Of a stretch of DNA of 64,000 nt, positions 19,386 through 30,924 are shown one piece after another. The translations under genes and the position numbers were made by a program. Every line of letters begins with the position of its first letter. The first letter of the stretch is position 1. The notes under the pieces were generated by a model. That model worked only from the letters and a program-made list of their open reading frames with translations. It ran no database searches and was not told the origin of the DNA. The DNA is taken from positions 18,700,173 through 18,764,172 of the forward strand of contig LR990045.1 of assembly GCA_905147135.1 (NCBI GenBank). The letters run 5' to 3'. Source of the stretch: Blastobasis lacticolella (taxonomy: Eukaryota > Arthropoda > Insecta > Lepidoptera > Blastobasidae).

Positions 19386-19800
19386 ATCTTACTTGTAATA
19401 AGGAACAAAGCGCGCCAACAATCCCGTCCGCAGCACCGCCGCCAGCGCCGTTCACGTCGCTCGGCGCCCCCGCGGAGCCGTCCGCGGCGCGCGCCCCGGC
19501 CGCGTCCGACGCGGGCCCTGGCGGGCAGCTTCCAGCGCTAGGTCGCGAAATCGACTGACGTTTCTCTAGTGCATTCAATCTTTGCAATATTTTATCTAAA
19601 GAGCCGAGGCGAGGGCTATCGCGGCGCCCGACGGAGCTATTGCGTCGTCTCGGTGGACTATCAGGGCCAAGGGGTCTATCACGGCGTCTTGTCGGTCGAG
19701 TATCACGAGGGCTGTCTCGTCGTGAGCAATCACGTCGACTACACGAACGTCTAACTAAGTGACGTCTGGCCGACCCAGCCGCCCGCACGTCCCCCTTCAC
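19386..19800 (-). pseudogene. gag: Ty3 Gag N-terminal part
   Basis: It begins MKGDVR and is very Arg/Ser-rich ('RRSCSRRDCSRRDSPRD'). A short coiled-coil-like 'LDKILQRLNALEKRQ' and an Ala/Gly-rich stretch follow, then the LINE insertion. An Arg-rich, coiled-coil start fits mag-type Gag. The ATG lies within the right copy of the 90-bp terminal repeat, so the native start is uncertain. Confidence 0.6.
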
Positions 19801-19846
19801 CCCTTCGCCGCGGTTAAAGGCTTCCGCTGGAAGAATCCTCTAAGAC
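19757..19846 (-). repeat. terminal direct repeat of dead Ty3 element, right copy
   Basis: Partner of 14751-14840. If these are LTRs, the primer-binding site should lie just left of 19757, but I saw no convincing TGG-starting site. Confidence 0.45.
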
Positions 19847-19854
19847 TACATATA

Positions 19855-20100
19855 CCAATACATAAAATACATAGATACCTACAAATTATCTATAGGCATT
19901 GTACCCCGCATTTTCAAGAACTAAGAGAGAGATAGTGCTCTTTCACACTTTCTTAAAAATACCGATAGATTTACTATCGCGTATTCCATACGGCAGAGAG
20001 TTCCACAACCTTGCAGCATGAACAGTGAAGGACTTTATCATACTCTGATCAGTTCCTAGCTCTGATCAGGAGATCAATCATACAAGGATGAAGTCTTTAA
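19855..20100 (-). mobile_element. LINE ORF2 C-terminal scrap
   Basis: The minus strand encodes 'MIKSFTVHAARLWNSLPYG' and 'SIGIFKKV' followed by a stop. This is the conserved R-L-W-N-x-L-P end of CR1/Jockey-type ORF2, with a short 3' UTR to the left. Confidence 0.6.
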
Positions 20101-20131
20101 GCTCGTGATCTAAAACTGCTTCATCATCTGC

Positions 20132-20390
20132 CTATACTAATCCACTGCTGTAGGCATCCCCCAATGAGCGCCAATGCACCCTGACCTCGGATTGTCGCAT
20201 CCAGCATCCACCCGCAGCCTTCCACAAATCGTAACTCCATCTGGCCGGAGGATGCACACTACGCTTGCCGAGTCGCGGTCTCCACTCAAGAACTCGCTCA
20301 CCCCAGCTGTTATAGGTTTGTCGGCTGATATGGCCACCCCACTGCCACTTTAGCGTACTAATTCTGAGCGTTATGTTCATTGGCTCGCTG
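20132..20390 (-). mobile_element. RTE-type LINE 3' fragment
   Basis: The minus strand encodes 'RISTLKWQWGGHISRQTYNS', 'LEWRPRLGKRSVHPPARW' and 'WMRQSEVRVHWRSLGDAY'. I recognise this as the C-terminus of the RTE-type endonuclease/reverse transcriptase common in moths. Everything 5' is missing. Confidence 0.7.
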
Positions 20391-20639
20391 TCTGATCATC
20401 CGTTGCAAATTTCGTCCTTCAGGGAGACTCAGGGAGCATGGCACATTCTATACATTGAACTAATGAAAAAGCTATACCGTATGTGTTCACGTCTCGGCAA
20501 TGCAGGTAAAACGCTTAACTGCTTACAGAATCGATTTCAACGAAAGAAGAAGAATCAGTGTAATAATAGAAAACAACATCTAAATTGGTGTATCAGTTAC
20601 CGCGCTTCGACATTGCTGAGAAAGAAATATAGCTCTTAA

Positions 20640-21207
20640 GTTTGTGAGCTCGTGAACGAGATTTCATTATAAGTAACTTTCTAAAAGCAGAGGTTTCAGA
20701 AATTACTCTATACCTATCGAAATCCACACACTCTCATAGTAAAGTCCCCGAGTAGTGAGTAGTGCCCGAGGTACCTGCGAATAAGCTAAGCTCGCGCTGC
20801 CTATTGTGCGAGATAATGCTCTCTCGGGAACGATTCGATTCTAAAATAATTCGTTTGCGCTTAAAAAACCTTCAGCGTAAAGACACAAATTTTATAATTT
20901 GCATAATTGGATGTATAAAATACAAAGCAAATCAACGTGGATACAGACGCAAATACAATTTACGTTTTACGAAAATTGAAATACCGTAAATGTACCGAGA
21001 ATGCATTTGATTTCAATAATAAATTAGGTACGAAGCATAATATTGTCACATCGTGGGACGGCAGGGTTAATTAATTCCACTGACATGTGTTGCTAACTAC
21101 TAAATGTTGTGACAGCTAAATATTATACGTTCGAGATTACAATTCACAACTTCTGCCGGCTCCTTTCCGCATTCACTTTACGATTTACAACCAAGGAATT
21201 GTTTTAT
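20640..21207. other. AT-rich stretch, nothing recognised
   Basis: No coding signature, repeat border or RNA gene seen. Confidence 0.4.
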
Positions 21208-21211
21208 ATAA

Positions 21212-22262
21212 GGGTAAGGCCGACAATGATTGTACGTTAAAAAAAAATTGTCTCCTAACTTCAGCTGTTAATATAACTTATATAACTTAATATAGGATTC
21301 AAAATTAGGTTCTGAACCAGTCTATATAACTATCTCAACAAAACTAATGCAAACAAATAACATTTCTGTGCAATTTAAATATAGTATAGAGTGTCTTTCG
21401 AACACTGTAATATTTTGCTTCATACTAAACTCACTTGTCTCTAATGGGCATAGGATAGCTTAGGATTTTATCATTATACTGAAATATATCTAGTTTACAA
21501 AATGTTGAATATATTAAAACCACTCAGAATAGTATAATAATCAATAAGAATAGTATGTATTTCTTTTATTAAACTTATTTCCTTTATATATTTAATAAAA
21601 TTTAGATGTCTCTACATTTCTGTCGGTTGTGTTACCAACGTAACCAACATTTCGTAGTATATTTAATTTGTAGGCCGCCAACATGTTTTATGTCGTAAGG
21701 TTGATACTTTCGGGGTTTTTTTGTATGTCGCAGTCACGTCTCCACGATTTTGCAGCATATTTCATAGTTTTGTTGACCGTTGGTCAGAGTGTAAAATATT
21801 AAATTGCTTGATTTAATGAAGCTTTTTGGTACGGTAAGTAGTTATTTTTTAGTTTCTTTGTGGTTTTTACCTTTATGCAGTTATATCTAGCGGTTAACTG
21901 TAAGAACTTGTGTTAGGACTATATAAAGTACGTATTTTCTATGTTATGTTGCCGCGTGACATGGGTAACACAACCGAAAATATCTTTGGTTGTGATAGTA
22001 ACACAACATATTAATCTCGGGTGTGTTACCTAAAGCTTAGTACAGAAGATTGTTTCTTATTCGCATTTAAATGAAAAATAAAAAATATCAGGTGTCGCTG
22101 GTGTATTAGCCACAACATGACATTGGTATGGGTTCACCAATGTCATGCTGTGGCTAAACCTTATTATGTTCAGTTGTGTTACTTCTTGTAGGCTGTGTTA
22201 CCTTGACAAGGGTGTGTTACAGTTTCGGTTGTGTTATGGTACAATCATAGTCGGCCTTACCC
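21212..22262. mobile_element. 1.05-kb non-autonomous TIR transposon
   Basis: Ends are inverted repeats of 24 bp with one mismatch (GGGTAAGGCCGAC then A/T then ATGATTGTAC), flanked by ATAA on both sides (21208-21211 and 22263-22266), a probable 4-bp target duplication. The interior has no transposase but is rich in GTGTTA-type words. It contains an imperfect 22-bp hairpin at 22106-22157. The superfamily is not assigned. Confidence 0.65.
22106..22157. repeat. hairpin inside the TIR element
   Basis: TTAGCCACAACATGACATTGG-T pairs with its downstream complement across an 8-base loop, with one mismatch in 22 bp. Confidence 0.75.
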
Positions 22263-22760
22263 ATAAATGATTAGGAATGTGGTGATGAGGCAAAAGAGGT
22301 GTGTCACAGTGTTAGGAACGTATCTTCTAACACTCAATAGTCCCCTCTTCCCCTGCGGGATACAGGCATAGGTGTGTATGTGTGTATGTTACTCTTGTCG
22401 GTGGAGCGATCGCCACTCCTCTCTCCAGCTTGCTAATCTTAACGCTATAAAAGGATAGCTGCCAAAAAATAAAGTATTCGAAACTCCTAGTGTGTATCCA
22501 TAAGCGGTGGTTATCGGTTTGCCATGTGGTCTCGCTCATTGGCCCCTCTAGAGTAAAATGAAATAGCGGAATATATCACACATATCGCAAATTATAGACA
22601 TATTTGCATATTCTGTGTAGGATAGATTATTTTCCTCTAAATGTGCAGCGCTGCTGCGGTGTAGCACTACTGCGGTGCAGCGCCCAACTGTTTGATAATT
22701 TATTGTTGTAATGAAATGTCGATTAGCTGTTCCACGGCTATTAATAGTTTCAGCATTCAT

Positions 22761-22790
22761 GCAGAATTTGTCATTAATGACAAATTCTGC
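22761..22790. repeat. perfect 30-bp palindrome
   Basis: GCAGAATTTGTCATT is followed immediately by its exact reverse complement, with no spacer. Confidence 0.85.
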
Positions 22791-22845
22791 CTAGCCTGAA
22801 AGTACGAAACAATCACCAATCCATTTACCGGAAATTGTGGACTCA

Positions 22846-22924
22846 CAAGCACGCTGCCACTACACCAGTACCGCTTCCTATCAGATAGACAAGAAGCGGC
22901 ACTTTTATAGTGGTAGCATGCTTG
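22846..22924. repeat. inverted pair of tRNA-like SINE heads
   Basis: Two copies of about 32 bp of one tRNA A-box-like head (TAGTGGTAGCATGCTTG type) face each other across about 15 bp, with roughly 80% identity. The same head recurs near 30193-30225 and 58617-58650. Confidence 0.5.
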
Positions 22925-22929
22925 CTGAT

Positions 22930-24562
22930 TGTAAAAATCTAAGCAAACAAACACTACACTAATATTACGCTAGTTTCAAAATACATTTTATTTAATATAC
23001 ACGCTAAAATTATACCATCTATTATTTCTGTCATATTTATTCAAAGCCAATAACACCCTTGACAATAGACTTAACTGTACCGTATTAACTATTATCGAAC
23101 TCAATTGAAGTGTAAAGGTTGTCAGTCCGTCCGCGTTGGACCGCTCCGTCGGCGGCACTACAAAGGGCCTAAAATAATCCGTATGTAATTTGCAAGTGAT
23201 TGGAAACCCGCCGTCGCGAGGACGGGACGTGACCGGAATGGAATGGTCATGTGACGGCGTGTTTAGACCAAACTAACATAAGAGGTTTCCGATGGAGAGT
23301 ACAACATGGAGTTCTTCAAGAAAGGGGTGAAACGGTTTTTTATAGGGTCAACATAATGGGAGTGATAATGGTATTGCAACCATATTACTACTACGGTAAT
23401 TGCTACCATCAGACAAGCTTGTTTGTCAACTTAAAATTAAAATGAAATAAAATCCCCCGTCGTTCCTAGCCCCGATCGAGGAGAATATACGGTCAATCTG
23501 TGAACGGTGTTCAGGAGAGCGAGTCTTCTTAGAACATGCATAAAATACACTTAGAACGTTAACTTTGTCGAAAACGCTTCAAAAATAAACAAAGAAATAA
23601 CGCTCTTTCTTCTGTTTACAAGTTTATCAAGCAAATATGCTATAGACACTCCTGTATGTATATAATTGGCGCTCTGTGGGTAGAATGAACATTCTCTCGC
23701 TTGATCTAGAAGCACCGTGGTGTTCGCAACAGGCTCGACCCGGGACGAAACGCCCACCAGATTGTTCAATTGAACAAGTGAGAATTGATTTGCTCAATAG
23801 TTGAGTATGCATATTAGGTGAATGAGTGCAGACTCACACCAAGTTTAAGTCTCCTCTCTGACTCACACTCAAGGAAGGGTACTTGTGATTCTCTCCGTCA
23901 TTCTATGTGTAGTGTATCAAAAGTTGCATAGTTCAGAAGTAAGCATGTAAACCTACGGACGCGTATAAGCACTTTGTTGACTATTTTACTTATTCATGTT
24001 TTGAATTACAAGCAGATAGCTTTAGTACTTTTTATACTTGTTTAGGTGTTTTATTTTAATATCACTTAAATTTCACAACAACGCCTACCGCCTAAAAAGG
24101 TTCAGTCTTCCTAAAGAATGAAAGCGTAATTAGTGCTGTGATCCTCGAGACTAGCAACATAAACACAACTTTTCAATTCTATTGTCGGCGCCGCCATCTC
24201 ATTACCTGCCGGTAACGTTGCTACGGAAGCTTCGGCAAATCATTATTGGAAAAGTCGCTTGCGTGGAAATTGTATGAAGTTAAATCTTTAGGTTTATTTT
24301 ATCTCGAATAATGTCTCGTAAGTAGGGTTTGCTATGTAGATAAATAAAAATAATTACGAATTATTATCATTTTCAAAGGAGATACCCGGTCCTAAGCCCG
24401 GATGGAGAAGGTGACTACGCTGCCGGAAATGTCACCAAGCTGACTATCGGGAGGCGATCAATTAACCCGAAATGCTCTTCGGAGATTCGACTGGGTAAGG
24501 ATGTCGCAGAACAAGAGAGAATAGCGTGCTAACGAAGATATAGCATATAGCAGTGCAAGGCT
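22930..24562. other. unassigned sequence left of the duplication
   Basis: About 1.6 kb of mostly AT-rich sequence with no supported gene. Short frames are not backed by any family signature. Confidence 0.4.
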
Positions 24563-24787
24563 ATTATGTGCAAGGCGTGGATGCAGTGTACGTCCTGCGT
24601 CGAAATGATGATAATCTGGATACATTCAGCGGAGTGAATACGCTGACGCGCTGTGTCGATCCCATATATGTATATCAGGTTCAGACTCTTTCTTGAACTA
24701 CTGTATCGTCTGTCTCATCATCATTTATGACTGTCATATTACTTGGTTGGTGCTATTAGCAGTAAATAAGTTTGAAACTTGATTACA

Positions 24788-24824
24788 GTTTCTAATTATT
24801 TAAATACTTTAAATAATTAGAAAC
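24788..24824. repeat. 17-bp perfect hairpin, 3-base loop
   Basis: GTTTCTAATTATTTAAA, loop TAC, then the exact complement. Conserved in the second copy at 53227-53263, so it predates the duplication. Confidence 0.85.
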
Positions 24825-26149
24825 TAACCAAATTCTTCTTATGGACAGTGATAGCCGGAGGCGCTGCTATGGAAATCATTTGCATTCGGCCCCTCCCCCC
24901 CGCCGCCCCGCGATGCTCCCGCTGCTCTCGTCTAATTCGCTCCATTTCAACAGTTGCCACAAAATGGGAAAACGAAATGGAAACTTGTAAAAGGGAATCT
25001 GGTTACAATTTCGCGTCGACATTTATGCAAAAAGAAAAGTTTTTATCCCTTGTAGGCGCGTTTTTGTCCGTTCTATTTTGCGAGGCACCTCACCTCGCCG
25101 AGTCTAAATATTTTTTCGCTTTCATCAAATTATTTCGGAAGAGAACTTGTTCCTACCGAGTTTAGGTTTGGTTCATTGAATCTCGTGTCTGAAAATTCAG
25201 ATACTACATACCTACAAAGCGTATCTAAATACTTATGTTCGAAAAAGCTACGTAAAATGCAATTTTATTTCAAAGCTGCGTCCCCAGACGCGGCAGACGA
25301 AACAAAAATAAAACAAGAAAGCAGAGCGTAAGTGAGTCTGTAAGTAAATAAGCCCGCGGGGTCGAGTTGATCCGGTTGCTCGTCGTGTTACTATTTGTTT
25401 GTTGTCACACTACGCGCGAATCGCTTAGAAATATACAAGACGCTCCGCTACGCTAAAACAGGTCAAACTCAAACATTTAACTCCACGATGGAACAACGTT
25501 TTTGATAGTTTCGGTTTTTTTTTCAAACTTTCAAATAACACATGGAAACTAACGCATTTTCGATTCTTGTTTAGGAAATATATAAAATTCCTAAGAAAAC
25601 GATTTAATAAAAAAAAATTTCACACAATTCCTGTCGATTTTAGGCAATATATACTTTTCCTAGATTGAATAAATACTTTTCCTAGATTAAATAAATTTAT
25701 GGTGACATATACACGCGATTCTAATACAGCTTGAAAGCGGGCTTGAATGTGGTTCCATATAAACTGTGAGCTGCCTCCAGTTCATTAAAATGTGCCCTAG
25801 TTCAACGGTTAATCCAATTACAAATTGCGCAGGCTTGCTTTCCAATTGCGCAGCTCGTGTATATTATTATGTGTTTTTTGTAGCTTTATACTTTATTGAA
25901 AGTGTATAGAACCACAATGGCTATACCATCTGTCTGCGTCATTTATTCATGGGGAGATTTTACTCCAGTCGTTGCAGCTTTTACGAAATATATTTTTAAT
26001 CATAAACTTCCCCTCTTTAGATGGGTCGCTGATAAAGGAAGAGCTTTATCTAAAATTGAAATTTCTCCCTGAGATTTTAAAATGACGGCGTATTTTTAAG
26101 TACATGGTTATTTATATTTTACCTGTATTGTATTTGCTCGTAGTCGACG

Positions 26150-26365
26150 GAACCGATGGGCGAAGGGGTGGAGAGGCTCTTGAGTGGCGATCGCGTATCC
26201 GAAATCCACGAGATGAACGACGACCTCGTAAAGGTCATAAGGAGCCGATGGATGCTAAAGGCACACTGTGTGTCGATCGATGAGGAAGGTTGGAGTGGAG
26301 ATATTCTCAGCAGTGGACGTACAGTCAGATGATGGCTGATGAATATGACTTGTTGGTAAACAACA
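26150..26365 (+). mobile_element. RTE-type LINE 3' scrap in copy 1
   Basis: The plus strand retains 'NDDLVK' and 'SRWMLKA' followed by a CAGCAGTGGACGT end, the decayed C-terminus and 3' end of the same RTE family seen at 20.1-20.4 kb. The matching copy is 54590-54785. Confidence 0.55.
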
Positions 26366-27516
26366 CAAAATATTTATCAATTTCTTATATACTTTTTAAC
26401 TCGGTTAAATTACTTTATAAAGGGATACATATGTCAAAGGCCGGCAACGGTGCGGGCGGCGGTGATCACTCACCATCAGATGGCTTGCTAGCTACGTCGG
26501 TGGAATCTTAAATAAACAGGTTTGTGAAACAACTAGCACTTAGGGAATTGCAGGATTAACTATTCTTCAAACAAGGATTTTGTTGTCAAAGTTGATTTAC
26601 ATCTAAAGCTAAAGCTTGATTTACATCTGACTAAACGTGTTAGCGCAGGCAACGAGAAACTTACAAATATGAATCTAATGACGTCCGTATTTCCTACTAA
26701 ATATTGAAGAAGTTCTTCCGATATTTTAAAGAAATGGCGAGTATTCACCTACGAGTACAGAAAAAACTATTGATTGAAGTACTTACAACTTTATAATAAG
26801 AAAGGAGCGATAGCCGTGCGAGTCGATTTTTCTAGACATGCATTAGATGCTTTGCCACAAAACGCTGCGTTATCCTTATAAAGAAGAGAATCAGACAGTC
26901 TGTAACAATGTTACTTCTAAATGAAAGAAGAATGCCGTTAATATATTTCGTCTATTATGCTTCCATGTGCGTACAAAAATGTAACAAACGGGCCGTCACC
27001 GGCAGAACTGCGGCTGCCGCCGAGCTATTGGGCTCTCGAACTGCATCTGACGTCCCTCTAGCATTGTCATCGCCCGATTCCTATCATATCGAAGCCTAAT
27101 AATAGTTCAAATCGTCTTTGTATTTCTCTTTTGTCACGCTGTTATGTTACAACGATATTTTTGGAATGGTATGTTCTACGTTGGGGTCTTGTCTGCAACG
27201 TGTTTGAATTGCCTACAGCGGAGAATACAGATATTTATTATTTAGGAGACACTGTTGAAGGCATGATTGGTGTTTTTGAGTACTGTATCGAGTCATACTC
27301 GTATTGCATACCATTTCGTAGACCCAGTGTTTCCTATCACGTACTGTTACCTAACTCTCCACTCACCGATGAGGCGCAAGCCCAATTAATAGAGCGTCGT
27401 ATTAATATTCCGGTTATGTCTCGCACGCGGGGGTCCGAAGTCCGCCATGATCATATTCCAGGATTTGACAGAAGCTCGACTACCGTAAGATCGCCGTGGC
27501 TCTGAAAACGAGACCA

Positions 27517-27769
27517 GTAGCCGTATTCACAATGATTAGAAACCGTTTCCGAACGATTCGACACGAAATTCGTGAGCTGCGAATCCGTGTCGATTGAATC
27601 GAAAACTGTTATTCAGAATCCCGATAGATTCCACGGAAACTCTACTCTCTATAACATATGAAAATTTAATCAAAATTAACTGAAATCACATTTTCCTAAG
27701 AACTTTTGCGGGGTCCTTTGTCGATTCCGTATCCGAATCCGATTTCCGAGAGATTGTGAATACGGCTAC
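27517..27769. mobile_element. 253-bp MITE in copy 1
   Basis: The ends are GTAGCCGTATTCACAAT and its inverted complement. The interior is non-coding with smaller inverted stretches. The copy at 55894-56146 has the same length and a 19-bp perfect inverted end (…AATGA). Confidence 0.7.
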
Positions 27770-28574
27770 AGATTCAATCACGGTTAGTTCAGTCGTTTGA
27801 ATGTGCAGGTTGTTAAGAGTAAGTTAGTGTTAAAGGTTAGTGTACAACTTATGCATATAACACAAAAAATGTCATTGGTATATACGGCGGCAATGGAGAT
27901 CGTTCTCAGTACATCCAACCGACCCGCTAGTAAATTGCCTATACGATATGGTCGCTTTTACGGCACCCGACATTGAAAAGGTAGGTTCTTTTCCACTCTG
28001 CTGGACACCACACGGCGATAATTACACGGCCAACTTTATTATGAAACATGACATACTTAATGAGGTATTCCTCAGAGCGGCAAAACGCGCCGCCGCGGCG
28101 GCAGCCGCGACATCGAGCACATTCCCAGTAGAGGCGCATTATATGGCAATCAGAAATAAATTCTTAATAATAGCTGGGAAATGAGGGAAGGAGAGGAGGA
28201 GCGTGCAATGTATTCTACTCACTGCTTCGTCATGGTTGTCTAAATCGCAATACATTGCTGTGAAAAGTGACTAATAAAAATTTTAATAATGAAATTGCAC
28301 CGGAGCGTACATCGTACTTGATCCATAGCCAGCTCCGTACGTATTTCGTTTATTAGATTTGTCATTGGCTAATTGTTTACAGGAAATTATGTACAGCCAA
28401 AATCATTCTACAACCTTAGTGCTCACAGTTCAAACTAGTTTTGTAATAATACAAACACCCCCTCAAAGTAATGTCTGGAAACTCCACTTTGATAGCATTT
28501 ACGGCAGCAAATTCAAAGCCTGTCATAAATTTCTTAGGGCGGTTGCATATCCTACTAAGTAGTTGTGTACAATT

Positions 28575-28858
28575 TCCTGGATTAGAGTGTACTTAAAAGC
28601 GGAATCAAATCCATTGATGGATTGTAGTATACTTTGAAGCGGAAACAAATCCATTAATGGATAAGAGTGTACTCAGAAGCGGAATCTAATACATCCATGG
28701 ATTTGACCAATGGATTACAGTGGAATACACGTTCCACTCTAATTCGGTCTCTAGTCAGTTTGTAGGAATGGATGAGAGAGTACTTAAAAGCGGAATCTAA
28801 TCCATCAATGGATTTGACCAATGGATTAGAGTGGAATAGGCGGTTCAAATTTGGTGTA
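28575..28858 (+). repeat. degenerate minisatellite in copy 1
   Basis: Related units built on GCGGAATC(T/A)AATCCAT, then ATGGATTTGACCAATGG, then ATTAGAGTGGAATA. Each unit carries small internal palindromes around AATCCAT/ATGGATT. The equivalent array is 56955-57215. Confidence 0.7.
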
Positions 28859-29144
28859 AGAATGAATTCCCTTTGGTTTATTTTAAGTTTTTTGTTCGCC
28901 ATCTCACTTGTGGGTAAGTGACGATGCGGCCGAAGATCGATCTTCCTGGGTTAGATCCTCCCAGTAGATTGCACCTCTATGGCGTATGTGCTCGGTGGGC
29001 TGCGATGACTTAGCAGCGCGCCGCAACATAAATTATTCGCTGAACCCTCTTTGATACGCCGCGCTCGCCGGCGGTACATTATTAATTCCGGCGCGGTTAA
29101 CTCGGCGCCGCATATTGGCACCCGACGGGTAACAGGTAAACAGG

Positions 29145-29430
29145 GAAGAGAGAGGTCGTTTCGGCTTACACGCATCGTTTACAACCGTACACTTAGTTAC
29201 GGCTATTAGGGTGCTTTTGACAGCGACGTCATCCATTAGTAAAAGCAACTGGATAGAATATAATTTTTAATTGCACTAGCAAGGTATTTGATCGCCATCT
29301 CACTTGGTTGTAAGTGGAAGAATGTAAGAAACCCCAGCACCCCTGGTGTTGCTGATGTCCATAGCCGGCGGTGACCACTTTCCATCAGGTGGCCCGCATG
29401 CCTGTTTGCCTGCCGTATAACATAAAAAAA
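29145..29430 (+). repeat. local repeat with LINE-type tail, unit 1
   Basis: It starts with tttcggcttacacgcatcg, runs through acttagttacggctattagg, and ends in the tail gaccactttccatcaggtgg plus poly-A. It recurs at 31565-31690 (partial), 57543-57830 and 60013-60311, so the block was duplicated inside each large copy. Confidence 0.65.
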
Positions 29431-29439
29431 AACATTGCC

Positions 29440-29535
29440 TGCGTGTGTGTACCTTGATCATTATAATCTGGACGCCCTGGAGGTTGTTCCTAGACAGGCA
29501 TTCTTCATCTTCGGCCACATCGTCACTTACCTACA
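29440..29535 (+). mobile_element. LINE 3' end scrap
   Basis: Carries attataatctggacgcc and cttcggccacatcgtcactt, the 3' end of the LINE represented with coding sequence at 47363-47640. Confidence 0.55.
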
Positions 29536-29737
29536 GGATCTTAAGTCGGCTAATATACTTCATTCTATCGAATTGTAATTGGATCGAAATAGCAGGTCAA
29601 TGGCAGTTTTAAAGATGGCGGACAAATGCCTGGCTAGCCTATTAAAAAACATCCATCTGAACTTCTCATGTTCCGTAATAAACTAAACAGGCTATGGATG
29701 TTTGCAATAAGTACATCACTCCAATGTTGTCCAGTAA

Positions 29738-30106
29738 AATATTTTCGACGTTCAAACTCTCCATGTTGAAACATCTCCAGAGAAATCATTCCACAACCTC
29801 GCACGGGAGAAAGTTTTTAACAATAAATTATTTGAAAACTGTCTCTCTGAAAATAAGCTGGAGTATTATCATGACCATACGATAGAAGTTATAACTTATA
29901 AGATTAATGAAGTGCCTGAAGTTTTGCCGATTCAGAGCCACCGATTCGAATGTAACGATCCAGATTCGCCATCGAGTGCAAGGTTGATTGTAGAAGTTTT
30001 CACATTTAAAATACCTGGTTCTACTGCTCCGTTGCCCATCGTAAAAGATCGGAAAACCACACAAACGGTGGTATTTGTCAATTTTAGTAACGATACGAAC
30101 AATTGA
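29738..30106 (+). other. conserved open frame of 122 codons, function unknown
   Basis: Open from just after a TAA at 29735 to TGA at 30104-30106, encoding 'SFHNLAREKVFNNKLFENC' ... 'RLIVEVFTFKIP' ... 'VNFSNDTNN'. The same frame is open in copy 2 (58138-58506). I noticed nine base differences inside the frame and all change an amino acid, so there is no sign of purifying selection. It may be a decayed gene or transposon exon. It lacks an ATG near the start in copy 1. Confidence 0.3.
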
Positions 30107-30924
30107 AAATCCGGCGTATAGGTAATATCTAAGGTAAGGATTGTTTACCTTAATTACTTAGTTACCCATCCAGATCCCGAACATTACGGTCATTGCTTAA
30201 GCACGCTACCACTAGACCAGTCTCGCTTATAATACTACTGTTAGTTTACTAAATTTAAGACAAATCTTAAAATATAATTTGGCTGATATTAGACGATGAA
30301 CTGTAATATTTTAACAGCTGATTTAACTTGCAATGGTTTTACTGCTGTATTTAAACTAATTTAATCTTAAATCTACTCGATTGTTAATAAACTGTCAAAC
30401 TTGACATTTGCGATTGGTGTTATCACTTATAAAACACATTCCATTTTGTAGAAAATAAATGGATTTAATCTATTCGGAGGTGCTCAAAATGACAACACTG
30501 AGGATGCGCTTATAAAAGCAAGTGTAACGTTGTGTCTGGCCCCTTATTATTCTGGTGATCATAGAATAAACAACAACTGTTCTGTATGTTGTATATATAT
30601 TATGTTTTTATTCAATATACAAAGTATAACACCATACTTCTGACTTTGTATCATTCAACACTACATTTTACAAAATTATTTTTGTCTTCCATCCACTTTC
30701 CATCAGATGACTGGCATGGTGTCTTATGATAGGGATGATAGTCGTGTCAGGAGAAAAGTTGTGGGCTAAGCCAAGTAAAAGTGTCAAGACTGAGTGAGCG
30801 ACGACAACGATAAGATAGTGGGTGTGGGCGAGTGATAAAGTGAGGTTGCGAATGTTTGCTTTAATAAAATGGATGTAGGTAGATAACTTGTTATCCTTAG
30901 TAGACATAATAAATAAACAGAAAT

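Larger units (their letters stand above)
14751..19846 (-). mobile_element. dead mag-like Ty3 LTR retrotransposon
   Basis: Right to left, the minus strand shows a gag N-terminus, an inserted LINE, the rest of gag with two zinc knuckles, protease, reverse transcriptase (YIDD), RNase H, integrase and a pol C-terminus, in Ty3 order. It is inactivated many times over: two stops in gag, a gag/protease frame change, a protease-RT deletion, a short RT/RNase H deletion, an integrase frameshift and stops near the end. A segment of about 90 bp is repeated directly at 14751-14840 and 19757-19846 and may be short LTRs, although the putative gag ATG lies inside the right copy. Confidence 0.8.

Noticed and set aside
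24848..25165. 105-codon frame present in both duplicate copies
   Set aside because: Begins with a GTG, shows no domain, and differences between copies show no coding bias. The flanking frame is probably chance in a GC-rich patch.
27131..27505. 124-codon frame with a longer 158-codon version in copy 2 (55289-55765)
   Set aside because: The frame is broken by small indels between copies, has no recognisable motif and runs into a MITE.
28575..28858. CRISPR-like repeat array
   Set aside because: Units are degenerate and adjacent without unique spacers in an insect genome; it is a minisatellite.
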